A stretch of 64,000 bases of DNA. It comes from Maribacter vaceletii (GTDB lineage Bacteria; Bacteroidota; Bacteroidia; Flavobacteriales; Flavobacteriaceae). The stretch covers positions 1,302,001-1,366,000 of the forward strand of contig NZ_RBIQ01000007.1 in assembly GCF_003634105.1 (NCBI RefSeq), given 5' to 3'. The first letter of the stretch is position 1, and each line of letters opens with the position of its first letter. The notes below the pieces were generated by a model, which was not told where the DNA came from, did not search any database, and saw only the letters and a list, made by a program, of their open reading frames with translations. A program made the translations under genes and the position numbers. Of this stretch, positions 7,484 to 15,644 are shown one piece after another.

Positions 7484-10400
7484 ATGAAGTTTGCAGGATA
7501 CAACAATTTAGACTTACCAAAGGTAGCAGAAGAAATTCTTAAATACTGGAAGGAACAAGATATTTTTGATAAAAGTGTTTCTTCTAGAGAGGGGAAACCA
7601 AGTTATGTTTTTTATGAGGGACCTCCTTCGGCAAACGGTATGCCTGGCATACATCATGTAATGGCTCGTACTATTAAAGATATTTTTCCAAGGTATAAAA
7701 CCATGAAGGGCTTTCAGGTAAAAAGAAAAGCAGGTTGGGATACGCATGGATTACCTATTGAGTTAGGTGTGGAGAAAGAATTAGGTATTACCAAAGAAGA
7801 TATTGGTAAAAAAATATCTGTAGAGGAGTATAATGCAGCTTGTAAAAAAGCAGTAATGCGTTATACAGATGTTTGGAATGAAATGACCGAGAAAGTTGGT
7901 TATTGGGTAGATATGGAAGATCCATATATTACTTATAAGTCTAAATACATGGAATCTGTTTGGTGGTTATTAAAGCAGATTTATAATAAAGACCTTATTT
8001 ATAAAGGATATACAATACAACCATATTCTCCTAAAGCAGGTACAGGTCTAAGTTCTCATGAGCTTAACCAGCCGGGAACCTACCAAGACGTTACAGATAC
8101 CACGGTAACAGCACAATTTAAGGCTATTAACGAAACACTTCCAGATTTTTTACAAGATGAAGGAACTATATTTTTTATAGCATGGACAACAACTCCATGG
8201 ACATTACCAAGTAATACAGCATTAACTGTTGGCCCTAAAATAGATTATGTTTTGGTAGAAACGTATAACCAATATACGTTTAAGCCTATGAATGTAATTT
8301 TAGCCAAAAACTTAGTTGGTAAACAGTTTGCAGGTAAATTTAAAGAGGTAGAAACTAAACCAGAATTATTAGAATATACATCTGGCGATAAAAAAATACC
8401 ATATTACGTTGTAAAGGAATTTAAAGGAAAAGACCTTGTTGGTATTAAATACGAACAACTTATAGATTTTGTGCAACCCTACCAAAATGCAGAAGATGCT
8501 TTTAGAGTAATTTCTGGAGATTTTGTTACTACAGAAGACGGTACAGGAATTGTGCATACAGCACCTACTTTTGGTGCAGATGATGCCCTTGTGGCAAAAC
8601 AAGCAGTGCCAGAAATTCCACCAATGTTAGTTTTAGATGAGAACGGAAACCCAGTTCCATTGGTAGATTTACAAGGAAAATTTAGACCAGAATTAGGAGA
8701 ATGGGGAGGTAAATATGTTAAGAACGAATATTATGAAGAAGGTAAAGCTCCTGAACGTTCTATAGATGTAGAAATAGCAATTCGTTTAAAAGAAGAAAAC
8801 AAAGCTTTTAAGGTAGAGAAGTATGTGCACAGTTATCCAAACTGCTGGCGTACAGATAAACCTATATTATATTACCCACTAGATTCTTGGTTCATTAAGG
8901 TGACAGATGTAAAGGATAAAATGTTTCAGTTAAATGAAACTATTAACTGGAAACCAAAATCTACTGGCGAAGGTAGGTTTGGAAACTGGTTGGCAAATGC
9001 TAATGATTGGAACCTTTCTAGATCAAGGTATTGGGGAATACCATTACCAATCTGGAGAACAGAGGATGGTAAAGAAGAAATTATAGTAGGTTCTATTTCA
9101 GAATTAAAAGAGGAAATGGCTAAGGCATTACAAGCAGGTGTTTTAGAAAAAGACATTTTTGAAGATTTTGTTGTAGGAGATATGAGCGAAGAGAACTATG
9201 AGAAAATAGATTTACACAAGAATATTGTAGATCAAATTACTTTAGTTTCTGCTTCGGGAAAACCAATGAAGAGAGAGAGTGATCTTATAGATGTTTGGTT
9301 CGATAGTGGTTCTATGCCATACGCACAATGGCATTATCCGTTTGAAAATAAAGATTTAATAGATGAAGGAAAAACTTTTCCTGCAGATTTTATTGCAGAA
9401 GGAGTGGATCAGACAAGAGGGTGGTTTTATACTCTCCATGCTATTGCATCTATGGTTTTTGATTCTGTAGCGTATAAAAATGTAGTTTCTAATGGCTTGG
9501 TATTAGATAAGGATGGTAAAAAAATGTCTAAGCGTTTAGGGAATGCAGTAGATCCTTTTACAACTATGGATGCTCATGGACCAGATGCCACCCGTTGGTA
9601 TATGATTTCTAATGCAAATCCTTGGGATAATTTAAAGTTTGATATTGAAGGTATTGCAGAGATTAAACGTAAATTTTTTGGAACACTTTATAATACCTAT
9701 TCTTTCTTTGCTTTATATGCTAATTTGGATGATTTTAAATATGCTGAAAAAGACATTCCGTTAGAGGAAAGACCAGAAATAGATCGTTGGATTTTGTCAG
9801 AACTACATTCTTTAATTAGAAAGGTAGATGATGCTTATGCGGAATATGAACCTACAAAAGCAACAAGAGCTATATCAGACTATGTACAGGAATATTTAAG
9901 TAACTGGTATGTAAGATTATGTAGAAGACGTTTTTGGAAGGGAGAATATGAGCAAGATAAAATATCTGCGTATCAAACTCTTTATACATGCTTAGTAACT
10001 ATTGCAAAGTTATCGGCGCCTGTAGCTCCATTCTTTATGGATAGACTTTACAAAGATTTAACAAATACTACGCAAAAAGATGCTTCTGAAAGTGTACATT
10101 TAGCAGATTTTCCAGAATATGATAGTGCTATTATAGATGCAGATTTGGAAAGTAAAATGGAAAAAGCGCAAACTATTTCTTCTTTAGTTTTGTCTATAAG
10201 ACAAAAAGAAAAAATAAAAGTAAGACAGCCATTGCAAAAGATAATAGTTCCTGTATTAGATGAAAAACAAAAACAGGAGATAGAAGCTGTTGCAGATTTA
10301 ATAAAGTCTGAGGTTAATGTAAAAGAAATTGAATTATTAGATGATGCTTCAGACATTTTAGTAAAGCAAATAAAACCTAATTTTAAGGTTTTAGGACCTA

Positions 10401-10882
10401 AATATGGGAAAGATATGAAGCTAATTGCACAAGCTGTAGCGGGTCTTAATCAAGAAGATATCCAGAAAATTGAGCAGGATGGCGAATTATCTATAAGCAT
10501 AGAAAATAAAAGTATTAATTTACAGTTACAGGATGTAGAGATTTCTTCTCAAGATATTGAAGGTTGGTTAGTGGCAACATCAGGTAAACTTACCGTTGCT
10601 CTAGATGTTACTATCAATGATGAGCTTAAAAAAGAAGGAATAGCTAGAGAATTAGTAAACCGTATTCAAAATATTAGAAAAGAATCTGGTTTTGAAGTTA
10701 CAGACAAAATTGATATTAAAATATTAAAAGACGGTATTGTAGAAGAAGCAGTTGCTGGAAATATAGATTATATTAAGACAGAAACGTTAACTGCAGATTT
10801 ACATTTTGAAGAAAAATTAGAAAGTGGCACGGAAGTAACTTTTGACCAAGTGAACACAAAATTGTTTATTGCAAAACATTAA
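7484..10882 (+). CDS. ileS: Isoleucine--tRNA ligase
   Basis: A complete 1132-residue class I synthetase that charges tRNA-Ile. The HIGH-type motif is PPSANGMPGIHH (47-58) followed by GWDTHGLPIE, and the KMSKR loop is at 680-684. The editing CP1 domain lies between, with TTTPWTLPSNTAL near residue 245. The C-terminal anticodon-binding part ends without a recognisable four-Cys zinc finger. The length and the block after HIGH resemble the eukaryote-like (type 2) IleRS class, which is often less sensitive to mupirocin; that assignment is inference. The DksA-like gene and lspA follow, a common flavobacterial order. Confidence 0.97.
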   Translation: MKFAGYNNLDLPKVAEEILKYWKEQDIFDKSVSSREGKPSYVFYEGPPSANGMPGIHHVMARTIKDIFPRYKTMKGFQVKRKAGWDTHGLPIELGVEKELGITKEDIGKKISVEEYNAACKKAVMRYTDVWNEMTEKVGYWVDMEDPYITYKSKYMESVWWLLKQIYNKDLIYKGYTIQPYSPKAGTGLSSHELNQPGTYQDVTDTTVTAQFKAINETLPDFLQDEGTIFFIAWTTTPWTLPSNTALTVGPKIDYVLVETYNQYTFKPMNVILAKNLVGKQFAGKFKEVETKPELLEYTSGDKKIPYYVVKEFKGKDLVGIKYEQLIDFVQPYQNAEDAFRVISGDFVTTEDGTGIVHTAPTFGADDALVAKQAVPEIPPMLVLDENGNPVPLVDLQGKFRPELGEWGGKYVKNEYYEEGKAPERSIDVEIAIRLKEENKAFKVEKYVHSYPNCWRTDKPILYYPLDSWFIKVTDVKDKMFQLNETINWKPKSTGEGRFGNWLANANDWNLSRSRYWGIPLPIWRTEDGKEEIIVGSISELKEEMAKALQAGVLEKDIFEDFVVGDMSEENYEKIDLHKNIVDQITLVSASGKPMKRESDLIDVWFDSGSMPYAQWHYPFENKDLIDEGKTFPADFIAEGVDQTRGWFYTLHAIASMVFDSVAYKNVVSNGLVLDKDGKKMSKRLGNAVDPFTTMDAHGPDATRWYMISNANPWDNLKFDIEGIAEIKRKFFGTLYNTYSFFALYANLDDFKYAEKDIPLEERPEIDRWILSELHSLIRKVDDAYAEYEPTKATRAISDYVQEYLSNWYVRLCRRRFWKGEYEQDKISAYQTLYTCLVTIAKLSAPVAPFFMDRLYKDLTNTTQKDASESVHLADFPEYDSAIIDADLESKMEKAQTISSLVLSIRQKEKIKVRQPLQKIIVPVLDEKQKQEIEAVADLIKSEVNVKEIELLDDASDILVKQIKPNFKVLGPKYGKDMKLIAQAVAGLNQEDIQKIEQDGELSISIENKSINLQLQDVEISSQDIEGWLVATSGKLTVALDVTINDELKKEGIARELVNRIQNIRKESGFEVTDKIDIKILKDGIVEEAVAGNIDYIKTETLTADLHFEEKLESGTEVTFDQVNTKLFIAKH

Positions 10883-10886
10883 TATT

Positions 10887-11270
10887 ATGGCAGAAGATTT
10901 AAAAGTAAGGTATTCAGATAAAGATTTAGCAGAGTTTAGAGTGCTTATAGAAGAAAAAATAGAGAAAGCTAAAAGTCATTTAGAATTACTTAAAAGTTCG
11001 TATATGAATGATGGTAATAATGGTACGGATGACACTTCGCCAACTTTTAAGGCTTTTGAGGAAGGTTCGCAAACTATGAGTAAAGAAGCTAATACGCAAT
11101 TAGCTATACGCCAAGAAAAATTTATTCGTGATTTAAAAAATGCTGTTCTTCGTATAGAAAATAAGACGTATGGTATTTGTAGAGTTACAGGTAAACTTAT
11201 AAACAAAGAGCGTCTTAAATTAGTACCACACGCAACACTTAGTATTGAAGCTAAGAATATGCAAAAATAA
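10887..11270 (+). CDS. TraR/DksA-family protein lacking most zinc-finger cysteines
   Basis: A 127-residue protein starting at the ATG at 10887, four bases after the ileS stop. An upstream in-frame ATG at 10869 would overlap ileS and is less likely. It has the DksA layout: an N-terminal helical hairpin with coiled-coil character (about 10-85) followed by YGICRVTGKLINKERL and PHATLSIEAK. In classical DksA/TraR the globular part holds four zinc-ligating Cys; here only Cys98 remains. DksA proteins bind the RNA polymerase secondary channel and adjust initiation with ppGpp. This conserved flavobacterial variant may do so without zinc. It is probably cotranscribed with ileS and ends at a strong terminator. 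Confidence 0.85.
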   Translation: MAEDLKVRYSDKDLAEFRVLIEEKIEKAKSHLELLKSSYMNDGNNGTDDTSPTFKAFEEGSQTMSKEANTQLAIRQEKFIRDLKNAVLRIENKTYGICRVTGKLINKERLKLVPHATLSIEAKNMQK

Positions 11271-11276
11271 TAGCAA

Positions 11277-11300
11277 AACGCCCTTTTTAGGGCGTTCTTT
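11277..11300 (+). terminator. Terminator after the DksA-like gene
   Basis: AACGCCCT and AGGGCGTT form a perfect 8-base stem around four T residues, followed by TCTTTAT. It begins seven bases after the stop codon. Confidence 0.8.
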
Positions 11301-11310
11301 ATAACTAAGC

Positions 11311-11931
11311 ATGAAAAAGTTTATTTTCCCCCTTTTACTTTTTTGTTCCTTTATTGGTCTAAGTCAGAAAGTAGTAAAAAAATCCATAGTAAATAGTGCT
11401 ATTTCTACTATAGAAATAGATGCTACCAATTGTTATAAAATAGAGGTTGTAACAACAGACAATAACGAAATAATTTTAGAGGCTCTAATCGATGGAGAGT
11501 ATCAAAAAGATTTACTCTTAAATGTCAGCGAAAGAGAATCTTCTATTGGCATAAAAACAGAATTTCAACCTGTTTTTGTAAGTCCAAATGATAAATTAAG
11601 TGCGCATAAAGTAGTATCTATAGCACTAAAAATTATGCTTCCTAAAGATAAAGACGTTTTATTGTTAGGTACAAATAGTAATATAGTAGCATCTGGTACT
11701 TATAAAAGCTTAAGAGTTTCTTTAGAAGATGGTATATGTAACTTATCTACTATAACAGGAGACGTTTTTGTTACCACTAAAAGTGGAGACATAATAGTTA
11801 AAAATGAACAAGGTAAATTTATTACCTATAGTAAATACGGAGAAATTAAAAAAGATGATTTCCCAGAGGGAGAAACCCTTTTTAATTTAACAACTATTAC
11901 AGGAAATATCTTGTTAAATAAAGTAAAATAA
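11311..11931 (+). CDS. Secreted protein with DUF4097-like beta-strand repeats
   Basis: Encodes 206 residues with a clear signal peptide (MKKFIFPLLLFCSFIGLSQ). The second half is rich in short beta-strand repeats, including SLEDGICNLSTITGDVFVTT then KSGDIIVKNEQGKFITYS, resembling the beta-helical adhesin-like DUF4097 domain. The protein is probably periplasmic or surface exposed. It lies between the DksA-like gene and lspA, which are often closer neighbours in relatives, and a candidate promoter for lspA sits just after its stop. Function is unknown. Confidence 0.7.
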   Translation: MKKFIFPLLLFCSFIGLSQKVVKKSIVNSAISTIEIDATNCYKIEVVTTDNNEIILEALIDGEYQKDLLLNVSERESSIGIKTEFQPVFVSPNDKLSAHKVVSIALKIMLPKDKDVLLLGTNSNIVASGTYKSLRVSLEDGICNLSTITGDVFVTTKSGDIIVKNEQGKFITYSKYGEIKKDDFPEGETLFNLTTITGNILLNKVK

Positions 11932-11937
11932 TATGTC

Positions 11938-11945
11938 TATTTTTG
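11938..11945 (+). promoter_or_regulatory. Candidate -7 element for lspA
   Basis: TATTTTTG fits TAnnTTTG and ends 18 bases before the lspA ATG. A TTG codon inside this box (11943) would be an alternative start, but the promoter placement argues against it. Confidence 0.5.
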
Positions 11946-11963
11946 TCGTCCATAAATAAGATT

Positions 11964-12602
11964 ATGAATTTAAAAAAGTCATTACTACTAATTTTCATTT
12001 TACTTTTAATAGATCAGATTAGTAAAATTTATATAAAAACAAATTTTGTTTTAGGGGAATCTGTTGAGGTTTTTAGTTGGTTTAAAGTACTTTTTATAGA
12101 AAATGAAGGTGCAGCTTGGGGAGCTAAATTAAGTGATATTATACCAGTTTCAGATGCTACAGGAAAGCTTATCTTAACTGTCTTTAGGCTTTTTGCAATT
12201 ACAGGTATTGGTTATTGGTTATATGATGTTATAAGAAAAGGAGCTTCTAATACACTAATAATTGCCGTTTCGTGTATTTTTTCTGGTGCTTTAGGTAATA
12301 TTTTAGATTCCTTATTTTACGGCGTAATTTTTAATGATAGTTACAATCAAGTAGCAACATTATTCTCTAATGAACCTTATGGAGGCTTTTTTTATGGAAA
12401 AGTGGTAGACATGCTTTATTTTCCAATGGTAGATACTACTTTACCAGAATGGATTCCTTATTTTGGAGGAGATAATTTTCGTTTTTTTGAGCCAGTTTTT
12501 AATATTGCAGATACAGCAATTAGTACAGGGGTAGGCATTTTATTAGTTTTTAATAAAAAAGCTTTTGGAGAAATCTCTGAAGAAAATAAAAATGAAGAGT
12601 AG
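11964..12602 (+). CDS. lspA: Lipoprotein signal peptidase (signal peptidase II)
   Basis: A 212-residue inner-membrane aspartyl protease that cleaves prolipoproteins before the lipidated Cys. Conserved elements are the first membrane helix with LLLIDQISK (Asp17), FIENEGAAWG near residue 44, GNILD (Asp115), KVVDM (Asp149) and FNIADTAIS (Asp183); the catalytic pair is expected in the last two motifs. It is longer than the E. coli enzyme, mainly through about 20 extra residues between GNILD and VVDM, as seen in Bacteroidota homologues. It serves the many lipoproteins encoded in this window. The ATG at 11964 gives a normal N-terminus. Confidence 0.95.
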   Translation: MNLKKSLLLIFILLLIDQISKIYIKTNFVLGESVEVFSWFKVLFIENEGAAWGAKLSDIIPVSDATGKLILTVFRLFAITGIGYWLYDVIRKGASNTLIIAVSCIFSGALGNILDSLFYGVIFNDSYNQVATLFSNEPYGGFFYGKVVDMLYFPMVDTTLPEWIPYFGGDNFRFFEPVFNIADTAISTGVGILLVFNKKAFGEISEENKNEE

Positions 12603-12635
12603 TTTTTCCTGAAAGTAATTGATAATCGAGATTTA

Positions 12636-12705
12636 AATGCTCCGAAGCTTGCCTCGAAATCAAAATTAGTTTCCTAATAAATGCCTCGTGGGCTTGCCCC
12701 GAGGT
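12636..12705. repeat. REP-like GC-rich palindromic repeat pair
   Basis: The gap between lspA and the leftward cyclo-ligase gene holds two related units, at 12636-12661 and 12679-12705. Both contain AAATGC followed by GCTTGCC and CGA within about 26 bases. The second folds into CCTCG-T-GGGC / GCCC-CGAGG, a nine-base stem with one bulge. The local GC content is well above the surroundings, as in REP elements or a degenerate terminator for the two convergent genes. Confidence 0.5.
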
Positions 12706-12712
12706 AGTTTAC

Positions 12713-13273
12713 TTAAAAAACATATGTTTTTTTTGGTGTAAGGCAGTAGTCTAGTGGAATATCATTTTCATATACATCCGTAATTTGTTCTTCTGCTTCA
12801 AAAAGAGAAAGCCCTATTTTTAGAACTTCAGGTTTGCAGTTATTTAAAAAATTATCATAATATCCTTTTCCATAACCTACTCTATTCCCTTTTTTATCAA
12901 AAGCTAAAAGTGGAACAAATACAACATCAATAGAAGAAGGTTCTATCTTAATACCATCTATAGGTTCTGAAACTCCCCATTTATTTTTTTTTAATGTAGT
13001 ATTATCTGTAAGTAAATAGTTTTCTAAACTATTGTTTGTAAACATTTTAGGAATAATAACGTTTTTATCTTTTCCATGTAAAATAGACAAAATAAAACTA
13101 GTGTCTATTTCATTTTTATTATCAATAGGTAAAAAAATATGGTAGTTAGTATAACTCCATACAGGTAAGACTAATAAGTTATTAGAAATAATTAAGCTTT
13201 CGCTTTGTAAAGACTGTGTAGAATATTGAAGTCTTTTGTCTAAATATATGGTTCGTAAATCTTTTTTCAACAT
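12713..13273 (-). CDS. 5-formyltetrahydrofolate cyclo-ligase
   Basis: A 186-residue cytoplasmic enzyme that uses ATP to convert 5-formyl-THF to 5,10-methenyl-THF. The hallmark FDKKGNRVGYGKGYYDNFL near residue 128 is the ATP/folate-binding loop of the 5-FTHF cyclo-ligase (MTHFS, YgfA) family, and the N-terminal basic segment (MLKKDLRTIYLDKR) is also typical. Length is normal. The ATG at 13271-13273 is the only plausible start. It is convergent with lspA. A 12-base motif AAGTTTACGTAA lies 18 bases upstream of its start. Confidence 0.92.
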   Translation of the reverse strand: MLKKDLRTIYLDKRLQYSTQSLQSESLIISNNLLVLPVWSYTNYHIFLPIDNKNEIDTSFILSILHGKDKNVIIPKMFTNNSLENYLLTDNTTLKKNKWGVSEPIDGIKIEPSSIDVVFVPLLAFDKKGNRVGYGKGYYDNFLNNCKPEVLKIGLSLFEAEEQITDVYENDIPLDYCLTPKKTYVF

Positions 13274-13321
13274 GTATAAAAGTTGATTTTAAGTTTACGT
13301 AAAGTTACTTATTAGTACTAT

Positions 13322-13408
13322 TATTCTTTTACAGAAGATGCGTAAAACACCTTAAAAAATAACATTAATATTAAGTAAGTTCCTAAGGTAATTATGTAGC
13401 TGTCCATG
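13322..13408 (-). CDS. Possible 28-residue single-span membrane micro-protein
   Basis: ATG at 13406-13408 opens 28 codons to TAA at 13322-13324. The product starts MDSYIITLGTYLILML, a hydrophobic run long enough for one membrane span, and ends with a short polar tail (ASSVKE). It lies in the same orientation as the cyclo-ligase gene, about 50 bases upstream of it. Short single-span proteins are plausible here, but there is no clear promoter and chance hydrophobic ORFs arise easily in AT-rich DNA. Confidence 0.3.
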
Positions 13409-13462
13409 ATTTTCGGGTTTTAAGATGTTTTAAATATATGTAAAAAAAACGATATAAAACCC

Positions 13463-13499
13463 ATGAAATACACTTTTGTATCGATGAAATGCACATTTT
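13463..13499. repeat. Direct repeat pair with 21-base period
   Basis: ATGAAATACACTTTT at 13463-13477 and ATGAAATGCACATTTT at 13484-13499 are near-identical copies spaced 21 bases start to start, about two helical turns. This is typical of sites bound by tandem response-regulator-type factors. The pair lies 55-91 bases upstream of the possible micro-ORF. Confidence 0.4.
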
Positions 13500-13836
13500 A
13501 ACAAAAAAAATTTACAAAAAAGAAAAGTTTACGTAACATTAAAATGTAGTTTATATATTTAAAAAATTGATAATCAATTTGTTACAAAAATTTCTTCTAA
13601 AATGCCATTAAATATTCCTTTTTTTTGGCAAACTGTTTTTAACATTTTTATAGAGTTTCGTATTTAAAAATAACAATATGAAAATATTGCCCTTTGTAAA
13701 TCAAGAATTTGACAATATTAAAAACTTAGTTTGACTAAATATAATAGAGTTAAAAAAAGTTGAAATAGATAGTTATTATTTAAAAAACATAGTAATTTAA
13801 CCTTACTTTATAAAAGGTCAATAATCTTGTTTTTTC

Positions 13837-15633
13837 ATGTCTCATATTCCTATAAAAATACAATTAAGTACAATTCCCAAAAGCCCTGGGGTGTATCAAT
13901 TTTATGATGAGGAAGATAAGATACTATATATAGGCAAAGCAAAAGATTTAAAGAAAAGAGTTTCTTCCTATTTTAATAAGAAACATGATAATGGTAAAAC
14001 GAGAGTATTAGTAAAAAAAATAAGGAATATAAAGCATATAGTTGTATCTACAGAATCTGATGCGCTTTTGTTAGAAAATAATTTAATTAAAAAATATAGA
14101 CCTAGGTATAATGTTTTGTTGAAAGATGATAAAACCTACCCTTGGATTTGTATTAAAAATGAACGATTTCCTAGAATATTTAGTACAAGGAGATTAATAA
14201 AAGATGGATCGGCTTATTTTGGCCCTTACACAAGTACTTTCACCGTAAAGACTTTATTAGACTTAATTAAAAGTGTTTATCCTCTTCGCACTTGTAACTA
14301 TGATCTCTCTAAAGAAAAAATAGAGGCCGGAAAATATAAAGTATGTTTAGAATATCATTTAGGAAATTGCAAGGGGCCATGTGAAGGGTATCAATCTTTG
14401 GAGGATTATAATCAGCAAATAAAAGATATTAAAGAAATTCTTAAAGGTAACTTTAAAACATCATTACATTATTTTAAAAGCCAAATGGTAAAAATGGCTA
14501 AGGAAATGCGGTATGAAGAGGCGCAAGCAATAAAAGAAAAGATTGAAGTTTTAGAAAATTACCAATCTAAGTCTACGGTGGTAAACCCTAAGATTAATAA
14601 TGTAGATGTATTTTCTATAATTTCTGATGAAGCTTTTGCTTATGTAAATTTTTTACAGCTTTCTCATGGCGCAATTATTAGATCACATACCATGGAGCTT
14701 AAGAAAAAATTAAATGAGACGGATGCCGAGCTTTTGCTTTTAGCTATTATAGAAATTAGACAGCGTTTTAACCTAGTAACAAGAGAGCTTTACTTGCCTT
14801 TTAAAATAGAAGTTGCCCCAGAGTTAAAGATTACAGTACCAAAGTTAGGAGACAAAAAAAGGATACTAGAATTATCAGAACGTAATGCTAAATATTATAG
14901 GAAAGAACGTTTTAATCAAATAAAAATAATTGACCCAGACAGGCATACAAATAGGTTAATGGGGCAAATGAAAAAAGATATTCGTCTTTCTGAAGAGCCC
15001 AGACATATAGAATGTTTTGACAATAGTAATATTCAGGGAACACATCCAGTTGCTGCATGTGTAGTCTTTAAAAATGGTAAGCCATCTAAAAAAGAATACA
15101 GGCACTACAATATAAAAACAGTAGAAGGGCCAGATGATTTTGGCTCTATGGAAGAGGTTGTTTATAGAAGATATAAAAGATTAGTTTCAGAAGGAGAACC
15201 GCTACCACAATTAATAGTTATAGATGGCGGAAAAGGACAACTATCATCCGCATTAAAAAGCTTAGACTTGTTGGGTTTAAGAGGAAAAATTGCGATTATA
15301 GGAATAGCAAAAAGATTAGAGGAGATTTATTTTCCAGAAGATCCAATACCTTTATATTTAGATAAGAAATCTGAAAGCTTAAAAATTATTCAACAACTAA
15401 GAAATGAAGCACATAGATTTGGAATTACTTTTCATAGAAATAAAAGAAGTAAAGCGGCTATACACTCTGAGTTAGAAAATATAGAAGGTATAGGAAAAAA
15501 AACAATAGAAGAATTATTAAAACAGTTTAAATCGGTAAAAAGAGTAAAAGAAGCATCCTTAGAAAAGTTAACAGAAAACGTTGGTTTTTCTAAAGCAAAA
15601 AAAATATTTGAAGCATTTAATACTAAACAATAA
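13837..15633 (+). CDS. uvrC: UvrABC system protein C
   Basis: A complete 598-residue excision-nuclease subunit that cuts both sides of DNA lesions in complex with UvrB. The N-terminal GIY-YIG nuclease is clear (GVYQFYDEEDKILYIGKAKD from residue 18), followed by a UVR/UvrB-binding segment around 210-240 (MAKEMRYEEAQAIKEKIEVL). The RNase H-like second nuclease region contains HIECFDNSNIQGTHPVAACV and VIDGGKGQLSSA. Tandem helix-hairpin-helix motifs close the protein (IEGIGKKTIEELL). It is followed after 11 bases by the patatin gene, probably in one transcript. Confidence 0.97.
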   Translation: MSHIPIKIQLSTIPKSPGVYQFYDEEDKILYIGKAKDLKKRVSSYFNKKHDNGKTRVLVKKIRNIKHIVVSTESDALLLENNLIKKYRPRYNVLLKDDKTYPWICIKNERFPRIFSTRRLIKDGSAYFGPYTSTFTVKTLLDLIKSVYPLRTCNYDLSKEKIEAGKYKVCLEYHLGNCKGPCEGYQSLEDYNQQIKDIKEILKGNFKTSLHYFKSQMVKMAKEMRYEEAQAIKEKIEVLENYQSKSTVVNPKINNVDVFSIISDEAFAYVNFLQLSHGAIIRSHTMELKKKLNETDAELLLLAIIEIRQRFNLVTRELYLPFKIEVAPELKITVPKLGDKKRILELSERNAKYYRKERFNQIKIIDPDRHTNRLMGQMKKDIRLSEEPRHIECFDNSNIQGTHPVAACVVFKNGKPSKKEYRHYNIKTVEGPDDFGSMEEVVYRRYKRLVSEGEPLPQLIVIDGGKGQLSSALKSLDLLGLRGKIAIIGIAKRLEEIYFPEDPIPLYLDKKSESLKIIQQLRNEAHRFGITFHRNKRSKAAIHSELENIEGIGKKTIEELLKQFKSVKRVKEASLEKLTENVGFSKAKKIFEAFNTKQ

Positions 15634-15644
15634 TCTAATATAGT

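Larger units (their letters stand above)
13274..13836. other. 563-base AT-rich intergenic region upstream of uvrC
   Basis: No conventional gene is seen. It holds two identical AAGTTTACGTAA copies (13291-13302 and 13525-13536), a possible leftward 28-codon ORF (13322-13408) and a pair of direct repeats at 13463-13499. An 18-codon rightward ORF at 13678-13734 is unconvincing. No clear TAnnTTTG promoter for uvrC was found; the nearest is TAATCTTG at about 13821. Confidence 0.6.

Noticed and set aside
13678-13734. 18-codon ORF upstream of uvrC
   Set aside because: Too short, no signal or regulatory context, and AT-rich DNA yields such ORFs often.
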